A stretch of 64,000 bases of DNA from Rhizobium leguminosarum bv. trifolii WSM2297 (GTDB lineage: Bacteria > Pseudomonadota > Alphaproteobacteria > Rhizobiales > Rhizobiaceae): NCBI RefSeq assembly GCF_000271845.1, contig NZ_JH719395.1:4580146-4644145 (forward strand), in the 5' to 3' direction. This document shows, piece by piece, positions 54,855 through 63,959 of this stretch (position 1 is its first letter; every line of letters starts with the position of its first letter). The translations under genes were made by a program, and so were the position numbers. The notes beneath the pieces are model-generated. The model did not search any database. It was not told the origin of the DNA and saw only the letters and a program-made list of their open reading frames with translations.

Positions 54855-55037
54855 CTAGTCCCGGGCAGCGCTGTGGCAGATGTCTGCCGTCATCAGCGCA
54901 TCTCTGCCGTGGAAGCAATGGATGCTGCAAAGCAGGTGAAAGTGGATGGAGGCAGCAAACAGTATCGCAACACCGGTGGTGGCGATGACTGCGGAGAAAC
55001 CGCGATCATCGAAGGAGGGGTGCAGAGCCTGCATCAT
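54855..55037 (-). CDS. Possible small membrane ORF coupled to the permease gene
   Basis: Sixty codons start ATGATGCAG at 55037; the ATG overlaps the permease stop (ATGA). One hydrophobic span (AVIATTGVAILFAASIHFHL) and several His and Cys residues are visible. The overlap suggests translational coupling, but codon choice and lack of any recognised family leave it unproven. It lies between the permease and the amine oxidase. Confidence 0.35.
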   Translation of the reverse strand: MMQALHPSFDDRGFSAVIATTGVAILFAASIHFHLLCSIHCFHGRDALMTADICHSAARD

Positions 55038-56479
55038 TCGAAGACCTTTCCGAGTGAAGCATAGAGGACCGGCCGGTTCGACTTCAGCCAGACGGCAAAG
55101 GCAGCACCGAGCAGGCCGACGAGGGCGATGAGGTAGGGGAAGGATGAGACGATCAGGCTTTCCGAGCCCGACAGCAGCGACAGGTTGGCGCTGACAAGTC
55201 CCAGTGCGCCAAGGAGGCCGACCAACGAAAGCAGAGGCGCAATCAAGGTTTTCCAGCCGCTGAGGCCATTATCGGTCTTGCGGAAGAACACGATGATCGC
55301 CGCGCAGACCAGCACTTGGACGGCAAGGATGCCGATCGTCCCCAGCGCCGCCATCCAGGAGAACACCACGGCATAAGGGTCCTGGTTGCCGATCACGAAG
55401 CCGGCGAGGATGGCGGCGGCGATGGCGCTTTGAAACAGGCCGGCGACATAGGGCGAGCCGTGCTTGGCGTGCACTGTGCCAAGGACGCTGGCGACAATCC
55501 CTTCACGGCCGAGCGCGAAGAAGTAGCGATTGATCGTATTGTGGAAGGAGAGCACGCAGGCAAAGAGGCTGGTGATCAACAGGACGTTCATCACCTGCAC
55601 CGACCATTGGCCGAGCACTGCTCCGGATGCGTTGAAGAAGAAGGTGTCCAGGCCGGCCTGCGCCGTTTCGGAAACCTTGGAGGGACCGTAATACTGGACG
55701 ATCGCCCAGGTGGAGAAAGCGTAGAAGACCGTGATCAGCAGAACGGCGACATAGGTCGCGCGCGGGATTGTCTTTTCGGGCGTTTCTGCCTCCTCGGCAA
55801 AAATCGCCGTCGCTTCGAAGCCGATGAACGAGCCGATGACAAAGACGAGGGCCGCGCCGAGGCCGGGACCGAAAACCATCGATGGGGCAAAGGAAGTGAG
55901 GCTCATGCCTTCCGGGCCGCCGCCGCCAAGCACGATGCCGATATCGAGGAGAAGCAGGATGGCGATCTCGGCGACCATGCAAATTCCGAGAATATGGCCG
56001 CTGAAGGCAAGGTTGCGCTGGCCGCAAAGCATGACCACAATGATCGCCGCGAACGAGTAGACCCACCAGGGCAGGGCGATCCCGAGGGGTGTGAACGCTC
56101 CGCTCACGAAGACGCCGAACAGCGCATAGATTGCGATCTGCACCGAGCTATAGGTGACGATTGCCATCATTGCGCCGCCGACGCCTGCCGGTTTGCCCAG
56201 TCCCTGCGTGATGTAGGTGTAGAAGGCGCCGGCGCCGCCGACATAGCGGCTCATCGCCGTGAAGCCGACACTGAACAGCAGATAGAGAACGCCCGACAGC
56301 ACGAAGGCGCCCGGCACGCCCGCTCCGTTGCCAAAGGCAAACGCGGCCGGCGACGCACCGACCACCGCCGTTAGCGGAGCAGCGGCAGCAACAACGAAAA
56401 AGACAATGTGAAGAAGGCCGATCGAGTTCTTTTGAAGACGACCTGACGTTTGGCTGGGCATACTCGTTTCGACAGACAT
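55034..56479 (-). CDS. APC family amino acid/amine permease
   Basis: A 481-residue transporter with about twelve hydrophobic helices. The first helix region (IGLLHIVFFVVAAAAPLTAV) and GSFIGFEATAIFAEEAETPE with KTIPRAT match the APC superfamily. It probably imports the amine that the downstream oxidase uses, or exchanges an amine for an amino acid; inference from neighbours. The ATG at 56479 follows AAAGAGGGG. The amine oxidase gene begins 281 bp after its stop. Confidence 0.9.
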   Translation of the reverse strand: MSVETSMPSQTSGRLQKNSIGLLHIVFFVVAAAAPLTAVVGASPAAFAFGNGAGVPGAFVLSGVLYLLFSVGFTAMSRYVGGAGAFYTYITQGLGKPAGVGGAMMAIVTYSSVQIAIYALFGVFVSGAFTPLGIALPWWVYSFAAIIVVMLCGQRNLAFSGHILGICMVAEIAILLLLDIGIVLGGGGPEGMSLTSFAPSMVFGPGLGAALVFVIGSFIGFEATAIFAEEAETPEKTIPRATYVAVLLITVFYAFSTWAIVQYYGPSKVSETAQAGLDTFFFNASGAVLGQWSVQVMNVLLITSLFACVLSFHNTINRYFFALGREGIVASVLGTVHAKHGSPYVAGLFQSAIAAAILAGFVIGNQDPYAVVFSWMAALGTIGILAVQVLVCAAIIVFFRKTDNGLSGWKTLIAPLLSLVGLLGALGLVSANLSLLSGSESLIVSSFPYLIALVGLLGAAFAVWLKSNRPVLYASLGKVFE

Positions 56480-56599
56480 GATAACCCCTCTTTTTAGCTT
56501 TTATCAGGTCAGGCTAGGGATTTCGGTCTGGTCCAAGAATTGCAAGTTACGCCATATATTCGATAAACCGCGCCATCGGGCGGCACGAAGGTGAACGGA

Positions 56600-57655
56600 A
56601 TGGCAGCTGCATTTAATTTCAGCAGGCATCCTCCGGCAATTGCCGCTATTCGCGCCTCGGTTCTGGTGCCGCTGGTGCAGGAACTTGACAAAAACCACGG
56701 TAAAACCGACGTTTTGCTCGCCTGCCACGGGGTTTTGCGCTCGCAGCTTGAGGATCCCTATGCTTTCGTGCCGATGGCGCGCTACATCGCGATCTTTCAG
56801 GAGGCTGCCGAAATCCTGCATCAGCCGGCCCTTGGCGCGCGCTTGGGAATGTCTTTCAAGCCTGCCGATATCGGGCCGCTCGGCATCCTTTTCTCGGCAT
56901 CTTCCACGATGCGCCTGGCATTTCAGCGACTATCCAGGCACGTCGTTGCGCTGCAGGGTGCGACCAGCGCCGGCTTGCTGGAAGAGGGCGATAATCTGAT
57001 CTGGAGCTATAAGCTCGAGGATCCGCGCATGTGGCCGCGCCACCAGGACGCGGAGTATTCGATCGCCGCGTCCTGCCAGCTTGTTCGCAGCTCTTTCAGT
57101 GCCTCGTGGAGACCGGTCGAGGTTCACTTCGAGCATTCCGCCCCGCGTCACAAGGCAGACTTACAGAAGATATTCAGGGCACCGATCGTCTTTTCTCAGT
57201 CCGGCAACCGCATCGTCATGACGAAAGCAGACGCAGACAGGCTTTACCGCAACGAGCACCGAGACCTTACGGCCATTCTCGAACGGCACATCGGCGACCT
57301 CGTGACCGACAAGGTCGATCGCGACAGCCTCCGGGAACAGGTCCTGTCGATCATCTCGATCTATCTCGGCCATAAGCCGATCACCGTCGTGGCGATTGCC
57401 TCGGAGCTCAACCTATCGGTAAGGACGCTGCAGCGACGCCTGAGCGATGAGGGAACCTCGATCCGCGATCTGATCCGCGACTATAGAAGCGAGATCGCGC
57501 TTTTACATCTGCGGGCCGGCGCCACCGGATATGCGCGGCTGGCGGATACGCTCGGTTATGCCGACAGCACCGTGTTCTGGCGGGCTTTCAAACGCTGGAC
57601 GGGCGCGGCCCCGTCACAGCTTGATTTGGCAGACAACGCCGAGCGGTTGAGCTGA
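56600..57655 (+). CDS. AraC family regulator of the amine oxidase unit
   Basis: A 351-residue regulator of the OruR/ArgR-like AraC group, with a long N-terminal domain of the Arabinose_bd type (ARLGMSFKPADIGPLGILFS) and a C-terminal AraC domain (ITVVAIASELNLSVRTLQRR and LADTLGYADSTVFWRAFKRW). It is divergent from the permease, with about 120 bp between starts, and the most likely role is to sense the amine or its product and control the permease and oxidase genes. GAAGG at 56587-56591 favours ATG 56600; a GTG at 56591 is the alternative. Confidence 0.9.
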   Translation: MAAAFNFSRHPPAIAAIRASVLVPLVQELDKNHGKTDVLLACHGVLRSQLEDPYAFVPMARYIAIFQEAAEILHQPALGARLGMSFKPADIGPLGILFSASSTMRLAFQRLSRHVVALQGATSAGLLEEGDNLIWSYKLEDPRMWPRHQDAEYSIAASCQLVRSSFSASWRPVEVHFEHSAPRHKADLQKIFRAPIVFSQSGNRIVMTKADADRLYRNEHRDLTAILERHIGDLVTDKVDRDSLREQVLSIISIYLGHKPITVVAIASELNLSVRTLQRRLSDEGTSIRDLIRDYRSEIALLHLRAGATGYARLADTLGYADSTVFWRAFKRWTGAAPSQLDLADNAERLS

Positions 57656-57684
57656 ATGACCGGCCGCGGCTTTCCACGACCCAA

Positions 57685-58788
57685 TCAGCAAATCTCCGTC
57701 TTGCTGATCTTGATCCCAAAACCTTCCAGGCCGACATAGTGGCGCTCGCGGCTGGTCAGCAGCTTGATCGAGCTGACGCCGAGATCCTTGAGAATTTGGG
57801 CGCCGAGGCCGATTTCCAGCCATTCGCTGTCGCGCGTCTGCGCTTCGGCATGGGCTTCGCGGCCCTGGTTGCGGGCCTTGCGGCCATTGTCGGTGTGACC
57901 GACCCCGACCGAGCCCTCGCGCAGATAGACGATGACGCCGCGGCCTTCCTCGGCGATCTTCTGCATGTAGAAATCGACCGGGCTGTTCTTGCCGAACAGA
58001 TCCTCGGCGACATTTTCCGGATGCAGGCGCACCGGGATGTCGACGCCATCGCGAATGTCGCCGAAGACGACGGCGAGATGCTGCATCGGGTCCCAGGGCA
58101 GGGAATAGGTGTGGGCTTTCGCCTTGCCGAACGGCGTGTCGACGTCGAAACTCGTGCCGAGTTCGATCAGCGTTTCCTTGCGCTGGCGGTAGGCGATGAG
58201 ATCGGCGACGGAGACGAGCTTCAGCCCGTGCTGCTCGGCGAAATCGACCACCTGCGGGCCGCGCGTGACGGTGCCGTCGTCATTGACCAGTTCGGAGATG
58301 ACGCCGATCGGCGGCAGGCCGGCGAGCTTGCAGAGGTCGACGGCGGCTTCCGTATGGCCGGAGCGCATCAGCACCCCGCCCTCGCGGGAAACCAGCGGGA
58401 AGATGTGGCCGGGACGGACGAAATCGGCGGCGCCGACATTCGGATTGGCGAGGTTGCGCACCGTCAGCGTCCGGTCGTCGGCGGAGATGCCGGTCGTCGT
58501 GCCGTGCTTGAAATCGACCGAGACGGTGAAGGCCGTGGTGTGGGCGGAATCGTTTTCCGCCACCATGGCGTTGAGGTTGAGGCGCTTGGCCTCTTCCTTC
58601 GGCATCGGCGCGCAGACGATGCCTGAGGTGTGGCGGACGATGAAGGCCATCTTTTCCGGCGTGGTATGGACGGCGGCGACGATCAGGTCGCCCTCGTTCT
58701 CGCGGTCATTGTCGTCCATGACGACGACGATCTCGCCGGCCTCGAAGGCCCGGATGGCGTCGACGACGCGCTTCTGGTCGTAAGACAT
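57685..58788 (-). CDS. ribB: 3,4-dihydroxy-2-butanone-4-phosphate synthase with degenerate RibA half
   Basis: A 367-residue RibBA-like protein. The N-terminal domain (about 1-200) is an intact DHBP synthase: DDNDRENEGDLIVAA holds the acidic metal site, and RPGHIFPLVSREGGVLMRSG with HTEAAVDL holds the catalytic region. The C-terminal half aligns in outline with GTP cyclohydrolase II, but the zinc cysteines of that family (the C...C.C set in its HSECLTGD region) are replaced: the segment reads VRLHPENVAEDLFG. It should act only as RibB for riboflavin. It lies 9 bp after aroC. Confidence 0.9.
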   Translation of the reverse strand: MSYDQKRVVDAIRAFEAGEIVVVMDDNDRENEGDLIVAAVHTTPEKMAFIVRHTSGIVCAPMPKEEAKRLNLNAMVAENDSAHTTAFTVSVDFKHGTTTGISADDRTLTVRNLANPNVGAADFVRPGHIFPLVSREGGVLMRSGHTEAAVDLCKLAGLPPIGVISELVNDDGTVTRGPQVVDFAEQHGLKLVSVADLIAYRQRKETLIELGTSFDVDTPFGKAKAHTYSLPWDPMQHLAVVFGDIRDGVDIPVRLHPENVAEDLFGKNSPVDFYMQKIAEEGRGVIVYLREGSVGVGHTDNGRKARNQGREAHAEAQTRDSEWLEIGLGAQILKDLGVSSIKLLTSRERHYVGLEGFGIKISKTEIC

Positions 58789-58797
58789 GGGACGCTC

Positions 58798-59895
58798 CTA
58801 TTTCAGACGGCCGGTCTGGCCGCGGTCGCGAAGATAATGATCGGCGATGGCGCAGGCGACCATTGCCTCACCGATCGGCACGGCGCGGATACCGACGCAG
58901 GGGTCGTGCCGGCCCTTGGTGCGGATGTCGACATTCTTGCCGTCGGCATCGATCGACTGGCGCTCGGTCAGGATCGAGGAGGTCGGCTTGACGGCGAAAC
59001 GCGCCACCACCGGTTGGCCGGTGGAAATGCCGCCCAGAATACCGCCGGCATTGTTGGAAAGGAATATCGGCGTGCCGTCATTGCCCATGCGCATCTCGTC
59101 GGCATTGTCCTCGCCAGACGTTTCGGCCGCGGCAAAACCATTGCCGATCTCCACACCCTTGACGGCGTTGATCGACATCAGCAGCGAGGCGATATCCTGG
59201 TCGAGCTTGGCATAGATCGGCGCACCGAGGCCGGCCGGCACGCCTTCGGCGATCACTTCGACAACAGCTCCGATCGACGAGCCGTTCTTGCGGATGCCGT
59301 CGAGATATTCCTCCCAGACCGGCACGATCGCCGCATCGGGCGAGAAGAACGGGTTCTGCCCGACCTGATCCCAATCCCAGTTGCGCCGGTCGATCTTATG
59401 CTTGCCGATCTGCACCAGCGCGCCGCGTACGGTGACACCCGGGACGACGAGCCGGGCGATGCCGCCGGCCGCGACTCTGGCGGCGGTCTCGCGCGCCGAG
59501 GAACGGCCGCCGCCGCGATAATCGCGAATGCCGTATTTGAGGTCATAGCTATAATCGGCATGGCCGGGGCGGTATTGCCTGGCGATCTCGCCATAATCCT
59601 TGGAGCGCTGGTCGGTATTCTCGATCAGCATCGAGATCGGCGTGCCGGTCGTCGTCATCGTCTCGCCGTCGGCATCGAGCATGACGCCGGACAGGACCTT
59701 CACCAGATCGTCCTCGCGCCGCTGCGTGACGAAGCGGGATTGGCCGGGCTTGCGCTTGTCGAGCCAGACCTGCAGCTCCTCGAGCTTGAAGCGCAGCCCC
59801 GGAGGGCAGCCGTCGACGACGCAGCCGAGCGCCGGACCATGGCTTTCGCCCCAGGTGGTTACGCGGAAGAGGTGACCGAATGTATTGTGCGACAT
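58798..59895 (-). CDS. aroC: Chorismate synthase
   Basis: A 365-residue enzyme making chorismate from EPSP with reduced FMN as catalyst, the last shared step to aromatic amino acids and ubiquinone. Signatures: [18 protein letters not shown] near 16, RPGHADY and [20 protein letters not shown] near 120-140, and [17 protein letters not shown] near the end. All conserved Arg and His are visible. The ATG at 59895 has GTGGGA upstream; the in-frame extension to 59964 has no site. It precedes ribB closely on the same strand, with the two possibly co-transcribed. Confidence 0.96.
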   Translation of the reverse strand: MSHNTFGHLFRVTTWGESHGPALGCVVDGCPPGLRFKLEELQVWLDKRKPGQSRFVTQRREDDLVKVLSGVMLDADGETMTTTGTPISMLIENTDQRSKDYGEIARQYRPGHADYSYDLKYGIRDYRGGGRSSARETAARVAAGGIARLVVPGVTVRGALVQIGKHKIDRRNWDWDQVGQNPFFSPDAAIVPVWEEYLDGIRKNGSSIGAVVEVIAEGVPAGLGAPIYAKLDQDIASLLMSINAVKGVEIGNGFAAAETSGEDNADEMRMGNDGTPIFLSNNAGGILGGISTGQPVVARFAVKPTSSILTERQSIDADGKNVDIRTKGRHDPCVGIRAVPIGEAMVACAIADHYLRDRGQTGRLK

Positions 59896-60047
59896 GTGTT
59901 CCCACGGTGGCGCGCCAAAGCCGGTCGCGCCATTGCTTGAAAAGGCGCGACACTCATAGGCCAAAAAACCGTCGAGGCAAAAGCCTTTCTTTGCGCCAAA
60001 CCGGCAGCTGCGGAAATGCTGTTTCCGTGCCTATCAACGGAAGGCGG

Positions 60048-63000
60048 TCAGGATGCCAGCCGCCATCCCGCTCCGGTGGCTTCGGTGGTGAAATCGTCGA
60101 AGGATAGCGGTCGCGCGAAGGCATAGCCCTGCAGGATGTCGCAGCCGAGATCGCGCAGCAGTTCGGCATGGGCCGCCGTTTCCACCCCTTCGGCCACCGT
60201 TTCGACGCCGAGCGAGCGGGCGATCTCGATGATCGAGCGGACCAGCGCCCGCTCCTGCGAGGCATTGACGATCGGCTGCACCAGCTGGCGGTCGATCTTC
60301 AGCCGCTTGGGCTTCAGCTTCAGCAGGCTGACGATCGAGGTATGGCCGGTGCCGAAATCATCGATCTCGATATCGATGCCGAGCGCCTTGATGCGCTCGA
60401 GATTGTGCGAGACCACGTCTTCACTCTCGTCGAGAAAGATCGATTCCACCAGTTCGAAGGAGAGTTCGCCGGGGCGGATATGCAGATCGGCAAGCGATTC
60501 CAGCAGGCTGCCGTCATGCAGCCGCCGCGCCGAAACATTGACCGAGACCTTGGGAACGGCAATGCCCAGCGCCGTCCAGCGCATCTTGTCGCGCAGCGCC
60601 GTTTCCAGCACGATCCGGTCGAGCATCTGCACCACATTGATCTCGTCGGCGATGCGCAGGAACTTGTCGGGCGCGAGCCACCCCTTGGACGGGTGCTTCC
60701 AGCGCACCAGCGCCTCCACCCCGGTCAGCTCCATCGTCCCGGCTGAGAATTGCGGCTGATACCAGGCGGTGAATTCGCCATTGTCGATGCCGGCGAGGAT
60801 CTCGTCGGCCGTGCGCTTGGTGTTGATGATATCGGCCTGGAGATTGTGGTTGAAGAATTCGAAGCGGTTGCGGCCCAGGCTCTTGGCGCGGTAGAGCGCG
60901 ATATCGGCATTGATCAGCACCTTGCGCGCATCGACATGAATGCCGTTGGCAAGCGCGATACCGATCGACACGCCGCAGCGGCAGGAGAAACCCTGAAAAT
61001 CGATCGGCTGGCGCATCTCCTCGATGATCCGCGTCGAAAGCTGCGCCATCTCCGTGTCGCCGACATCGAGGGCGAGGATGACGAATTCGTCGCCGCCGAT
61101 GCGCGCGACGAGATCGCTGCCGCGGACATTCCTGGCGAGCACTTTCGAGGCATGCACCAGCATCGCATCGCCGGCGGCATGGCCAAGCGTGTCGTTGATG
61201 TCCTTGAAGCGGTCGAGGTCGATATGCAGGATCGAGAATTTCTGCCGCTGCCGGCGGCCGTCATGCGTCAGCTCTTCCAGCGCGATATCGAGCTTGCGGC
61301 GATTGGCGAGTGCGGTCAGCGGGTCGTGCAGCGAATTGTGCTCGATCCTGTTCTTGGCAAGCTCCAGCTCGATATTCTTGGCGACCGCCTCGTCCTTGGC
61401 CGCCTTCAGCCGGATCGTCATCAGCACGTCTTCGGTGGCATCGAAGGCGATGCCCATGATCTTCATCTCGCCGGTCCCCGTCTGGTGGACCTTGCCGACC
61501 GAGCGCACATAGCGCACCGCGCCGCCGTCGACGATCACCCGGCACACCAGGGTGTGCGTATCGCCGTTTTTCTTGAAGTGCCGCGCGCTTTCCAGCGCCA
61601 GGGCCCGATCCTCGGGGTGGATGCAGCCAAGCCAGACCTCCTCGGTCATGAATCCCTTGCGCGGCGCAAGCCCATAGAGCTCGTGCATGCGCTCGTTCCA
61701 GATCGAGCCGCCCCGATCGGGCCGTGCTTCCCATATGCCGCATTGGTAGGAATTGAGCGCCAGGTCGAGCCGGCTCGACAGCTCGGCGAGCTCTGCCTCG
61801 CGGCTGGAAAGCTCTTCCAGCGCGAGCTCCAGTTCGGCATTCTTGACCTCGCTCATATCCCTGGCCTTGCGCAGCGTGTCGGTCGTCTCCGCGTCGGCGG
61901 TCACGTCCCAGACGATGCCGATCGTCCTGCCGACGCCGCCGGCATCGGTATAAAAGGCGCCGACCGAACGCAGGTGGCGAATCCCGCCATCGGCAAGCAG
62001 GATACGGTACTGCGCCGTGCAGGCAGCGCCGGCGATGCTGCAGCTGAAGAAGTGCACTTCGGCGACGTCGCGGTCCTCGGGCAGGATCGCCGCCAGCCAT
62101 TCGTCGAGCGCCCGGCTTCCTTCCTGCGCCGGCTTGCCGTGCAGGGCCGCGGCGCGCGCATCCCAGAGCAGGCTGCTTGAATCATCCTGCAACTCCCAGA
62201 TGCCGATATTCGAGGATTCGAGCGCCAGATCGAGCCGCTGCGACAGTTCCTTGAGTTTCGCTTCGCGCGTCTCCAGCTCGCTGATATTGCGATTGCGCTC
62301 GCCGAGCAGGAGTGTGGCGAAGAAGATCGGGATGATGATGATACAGCCGGCGGCAACGACGATCAGGCGCAGCTCGGTTCGGTTTTCCGGTATCGCCTCC
62401 CAACCGCTGTTCGGGACGACGGAGAGTTCCCACTTGCCGCCGGCAAAGCCGATCCTCTGGCGCATCGGATCCTTGTCGTCGATACCGGACGACCCGAAAA
62501 AGGGCGCCGGCAGAGCAGCCTTGGTCGCGGCCAGCGCGCCGATATCCCGGATAGCGATCGAAAGATGGTCGAGATGCGGGTAGCGTTCGCGGTTCTCGCG
62601 ATCGCGTGCCGGCATCAGCCCGGTCGCCTGATAAAACATCGTCTGGTCGATGGCGACCTCGATCGCCCCCCAGATCCGCCGCTTGCCGTTTTCCCTGATG
62701 AACACCGGAAAGAAGATGGCAAAGGCGTCGCGGTTATCGACGCTGATCGGGCCGTAGAAGCGCGCCGACTGGTCGCCGGTCGCGCTGGTCATTGCCTGGC
62801 GGAAGAACAGAGCCTCGCGAACATCGCGGCCGACGCGTTCATTGCCGGATTGCGGCGGATGGATGTCGCGGATGATGAAGTCAGGTGCGATGGCGATATG
62901 AAGGAAGGACGGGTTCTGGATCAGCAGCCAGCTGATCTGGCGCTCCATCTCATCTCCGTTCGCCGCGCCGATGGAGATCAGGTTGGTAAGATCGCGGACG

Positions 63001-63227
63001 ACGCTGAGATCCATGTTGATCTCGGCCATGACCCGGGCGCGAATGAGATTCGTCTCATTTTCGGTGCGGATATGAAGTTCGCGCACATGCGACGCAGTAT
63101 TGGCCCGGTCGAGGCCGAAGCCGACCATGATGACGACAAGGGCGACAAGCGACGAAACCAGAAAAGAGACGCGGGTATTCTTCAACGCGCGCCGTAACTG
63201 CTTGTTGTCGCTCAGCCTGGATAGCAA
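60048..63227 (-). CDS. CHASE-PAS-GGDEF-EAL cyclic-di-GMP protein
   Basis: A 1059-residue membrane signalling protein. TM1 (about 18-38) and TM2 (about 286-306) flank a periplasmic CHASE sensor (LHIAIAPDFIIRDIHPPQSG). Two PAS domains with coiled-coil linkers (about 330-600) follow. The cyclase motif is RIGGDEFVIL near 707 and the phosphodiesterase motif is GVEALVRWKHP near 836, with DDFGTGHTS near 955 and a late AEGVET. Both catalytic motifs look intact, so either activity is possible. The TTG at 63227 (MLSRLSDNKQLRRAL) has GGGAG six bases upstream; a longer TTG frame to 63299 is less likely. Confidence 0.92.
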   Translation of the reverse strand: MLSRLSDNKQLRRALKNTRVSFLVSSLVALVVIMVGFGLDRANTASHVRELHIRTENETNLIRARVMAEINMDLSVVRDLTNLISIGAANGDEMERQISWLLIQNPSFLHIAIAPDFIIRDIHPPQSGNERVGRDVREALFFRQAMTSATGDQSARFYGPISVDNRDAFAIFFPVFIRENGKRRIWGAIEVAIDQTMFYQATGLMPARDRENRERYPHLDHLSIAIRDIGALAATKAALPAPFFGSSGIDDKDPMRQRIGFAGGKWELSVVPNSGWEAIPENRTELRLIVVAAGCIIIIPIFFATLLLGERNRNISELETREAKLKELSQRLDLALESSNIGIWELQDDSSSLLWDARAAALHGKPAQEGSRALDEWLAAILPEDRDVAEVHFFSCSIAGAACTAQYRILLADGGIRHLRSVGAFYTDAGGVGRTIGIVWDVTADAETTDTLRKARDMSEVKNAELELALEELSSREAELAELSSRLDLALNSYQCGIWEARPDRGGSIWNERMHELYGLAPRKGFMTEEVWLGCIHPEDRALALESARHFKKNGDTHTLVCRVIVDGGAVRYVRSVGKVHQTGTGEMKIMGIAFDATEDVLMTIRLKAAKDEAVAKNIELELAKNRIEHNSLHDPLTALANRRKLDIALEELTHDGRRQRQKFSILHIDLDRFKDINDTLGHAAGDAMLVHASKVLARNVRGSDLVARIGGDEFVILALDVGDTEMAQLSTRIIEEMRQPIDFQGFSCRCGVSIGIALANGIHVDARKVLINADIALYRAKSLGRNRFEFFNHNLQADIINTKRTADEILAGIDNGEFTAWYQPQFSAGTMELTGVEALVRWKHPSKGWLAPDKFLRIADEINVVQMLDRIVLETALRDKMRWTALGIAVPKVSVNVSARRLHDGSLLESLADLHIRPGELSFELVESIFLDESEDVVSHNLERIKALGIDIEIDDFGTGHTSIVSLLKLKPKRLKIDRQLVQPIVNASQERALVRSIIEIARSLGVETVAEGVETAAHAELLRDLGCDILQGYAFARPLSFDDFTTEATGAGWRLAS

Positions 63228-63468
63228 AATGAAACTCCCATCTTCCGGGCGACTGTAGGGCGCGGGGGTTAATTTACGATTGCCCGCGGGCGATGCCAAA
63301 AATCATGGGAAGGGAAAAACGGCGGTTAACACCGCGTCTTGATTATATTTAAAATCCTATTCATCAATTGGGCGGGAAAAGCCATTCTTCCGGGCAATTT
63401 TCGCCATATTCAGGAGGCTATCTGTGACCAGTCATGTTCTCGTGCAGCGTCTTAAAAGGATTGTCGCC

Positions 63469-63729
63469 ATGCGTTTCGTCGTCGCCACGCTTTTGGCAAC
63501 AGCAAGTTTCCTGTCCCCGATGAGCGGTTTTGCCGAGAGCGCCGATGTCGAGGCGACGATCAAAAAGGTCGACACCGCCAATCTCGTGCTGACGCTCGAC
63601 GACGGCAAAACCTATCAGGCTCCTGAGGAGTTCAACTTCGACGGCCTCGAAGCCGGCGTGAAGGTGATCGTCTTCTACACCGAGGTCGACGGCAAGCGCG
63701 TCATCAACGATCTCGATATCGTCAAGTAG
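63469..63729 (+). CDS. DUF1344 family secreted protein
   Basis: An 86-residue protein. A signal peptide (MRFVVATLLATASFLSPMSG, likely cut before AESADVEA) leads to a small beta-rich domain: KVDTANLVLTLDDGKTYQAP and GLEAGVKVIVFYTEVDGKRV, the DUF1344 pattern. The family occurs in rhizobia; function unknown, location likely periplasm. The ATG at 63469 has AAAAGGA upstream; the in-frame GTG at 63424 is less likely. Single gene with an intergenic repeat after it. Confidence 0.85.
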   Translation: MRFVVATLLATASFLSPMSGFAESADVEATIKKVDTANLVLTLDDGKTYQAPEEFNFDGLEAGVKVIVFYTEVDGKRVINDLDIVK

Positions 63730-63773
63730 GCAAATTTCTCGAGAGTGATCGGGCGAGGTTCGCGCGGATGCCG

Positions 63774-63944
63774 CCCCTCACCCTAACCCTCTCCCCGTAA
63801 ACGGGGCGAAGGGACGTACCCTACGATAGGTTGGTGGGAAACGGAGAGGTTGCGGCTATCCCCTTCGCCCCGCGAGCGGGGGTCCGAAGGACGGGTCGAG
63901 ACCCGTGGCTCGACCCCGGTCGGTGCCGGCAGGCGGATGAGGGG
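63774..63944 (+). repeat. Intergenic repeat (CCCTCACCCTAACC family), copy 7
   Basis: A long variant with both ends, plus the GGTCCGAAGGACGGGTCGAG / GACCCGTGGCTCGACCCCGG block seen in copies 4 and 5. It separates the DUF1344 gene from the end of the next gene. Confidence 0.85.
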
Positions 63945-63959
63945 CAAGGCCAGCCGTGC

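Noticed and set aside
58789..58797. An FMN riboswitch upstream of ribB
   Set aside because: Only 9 bp separate ribB from aroC, so there is no room for one.
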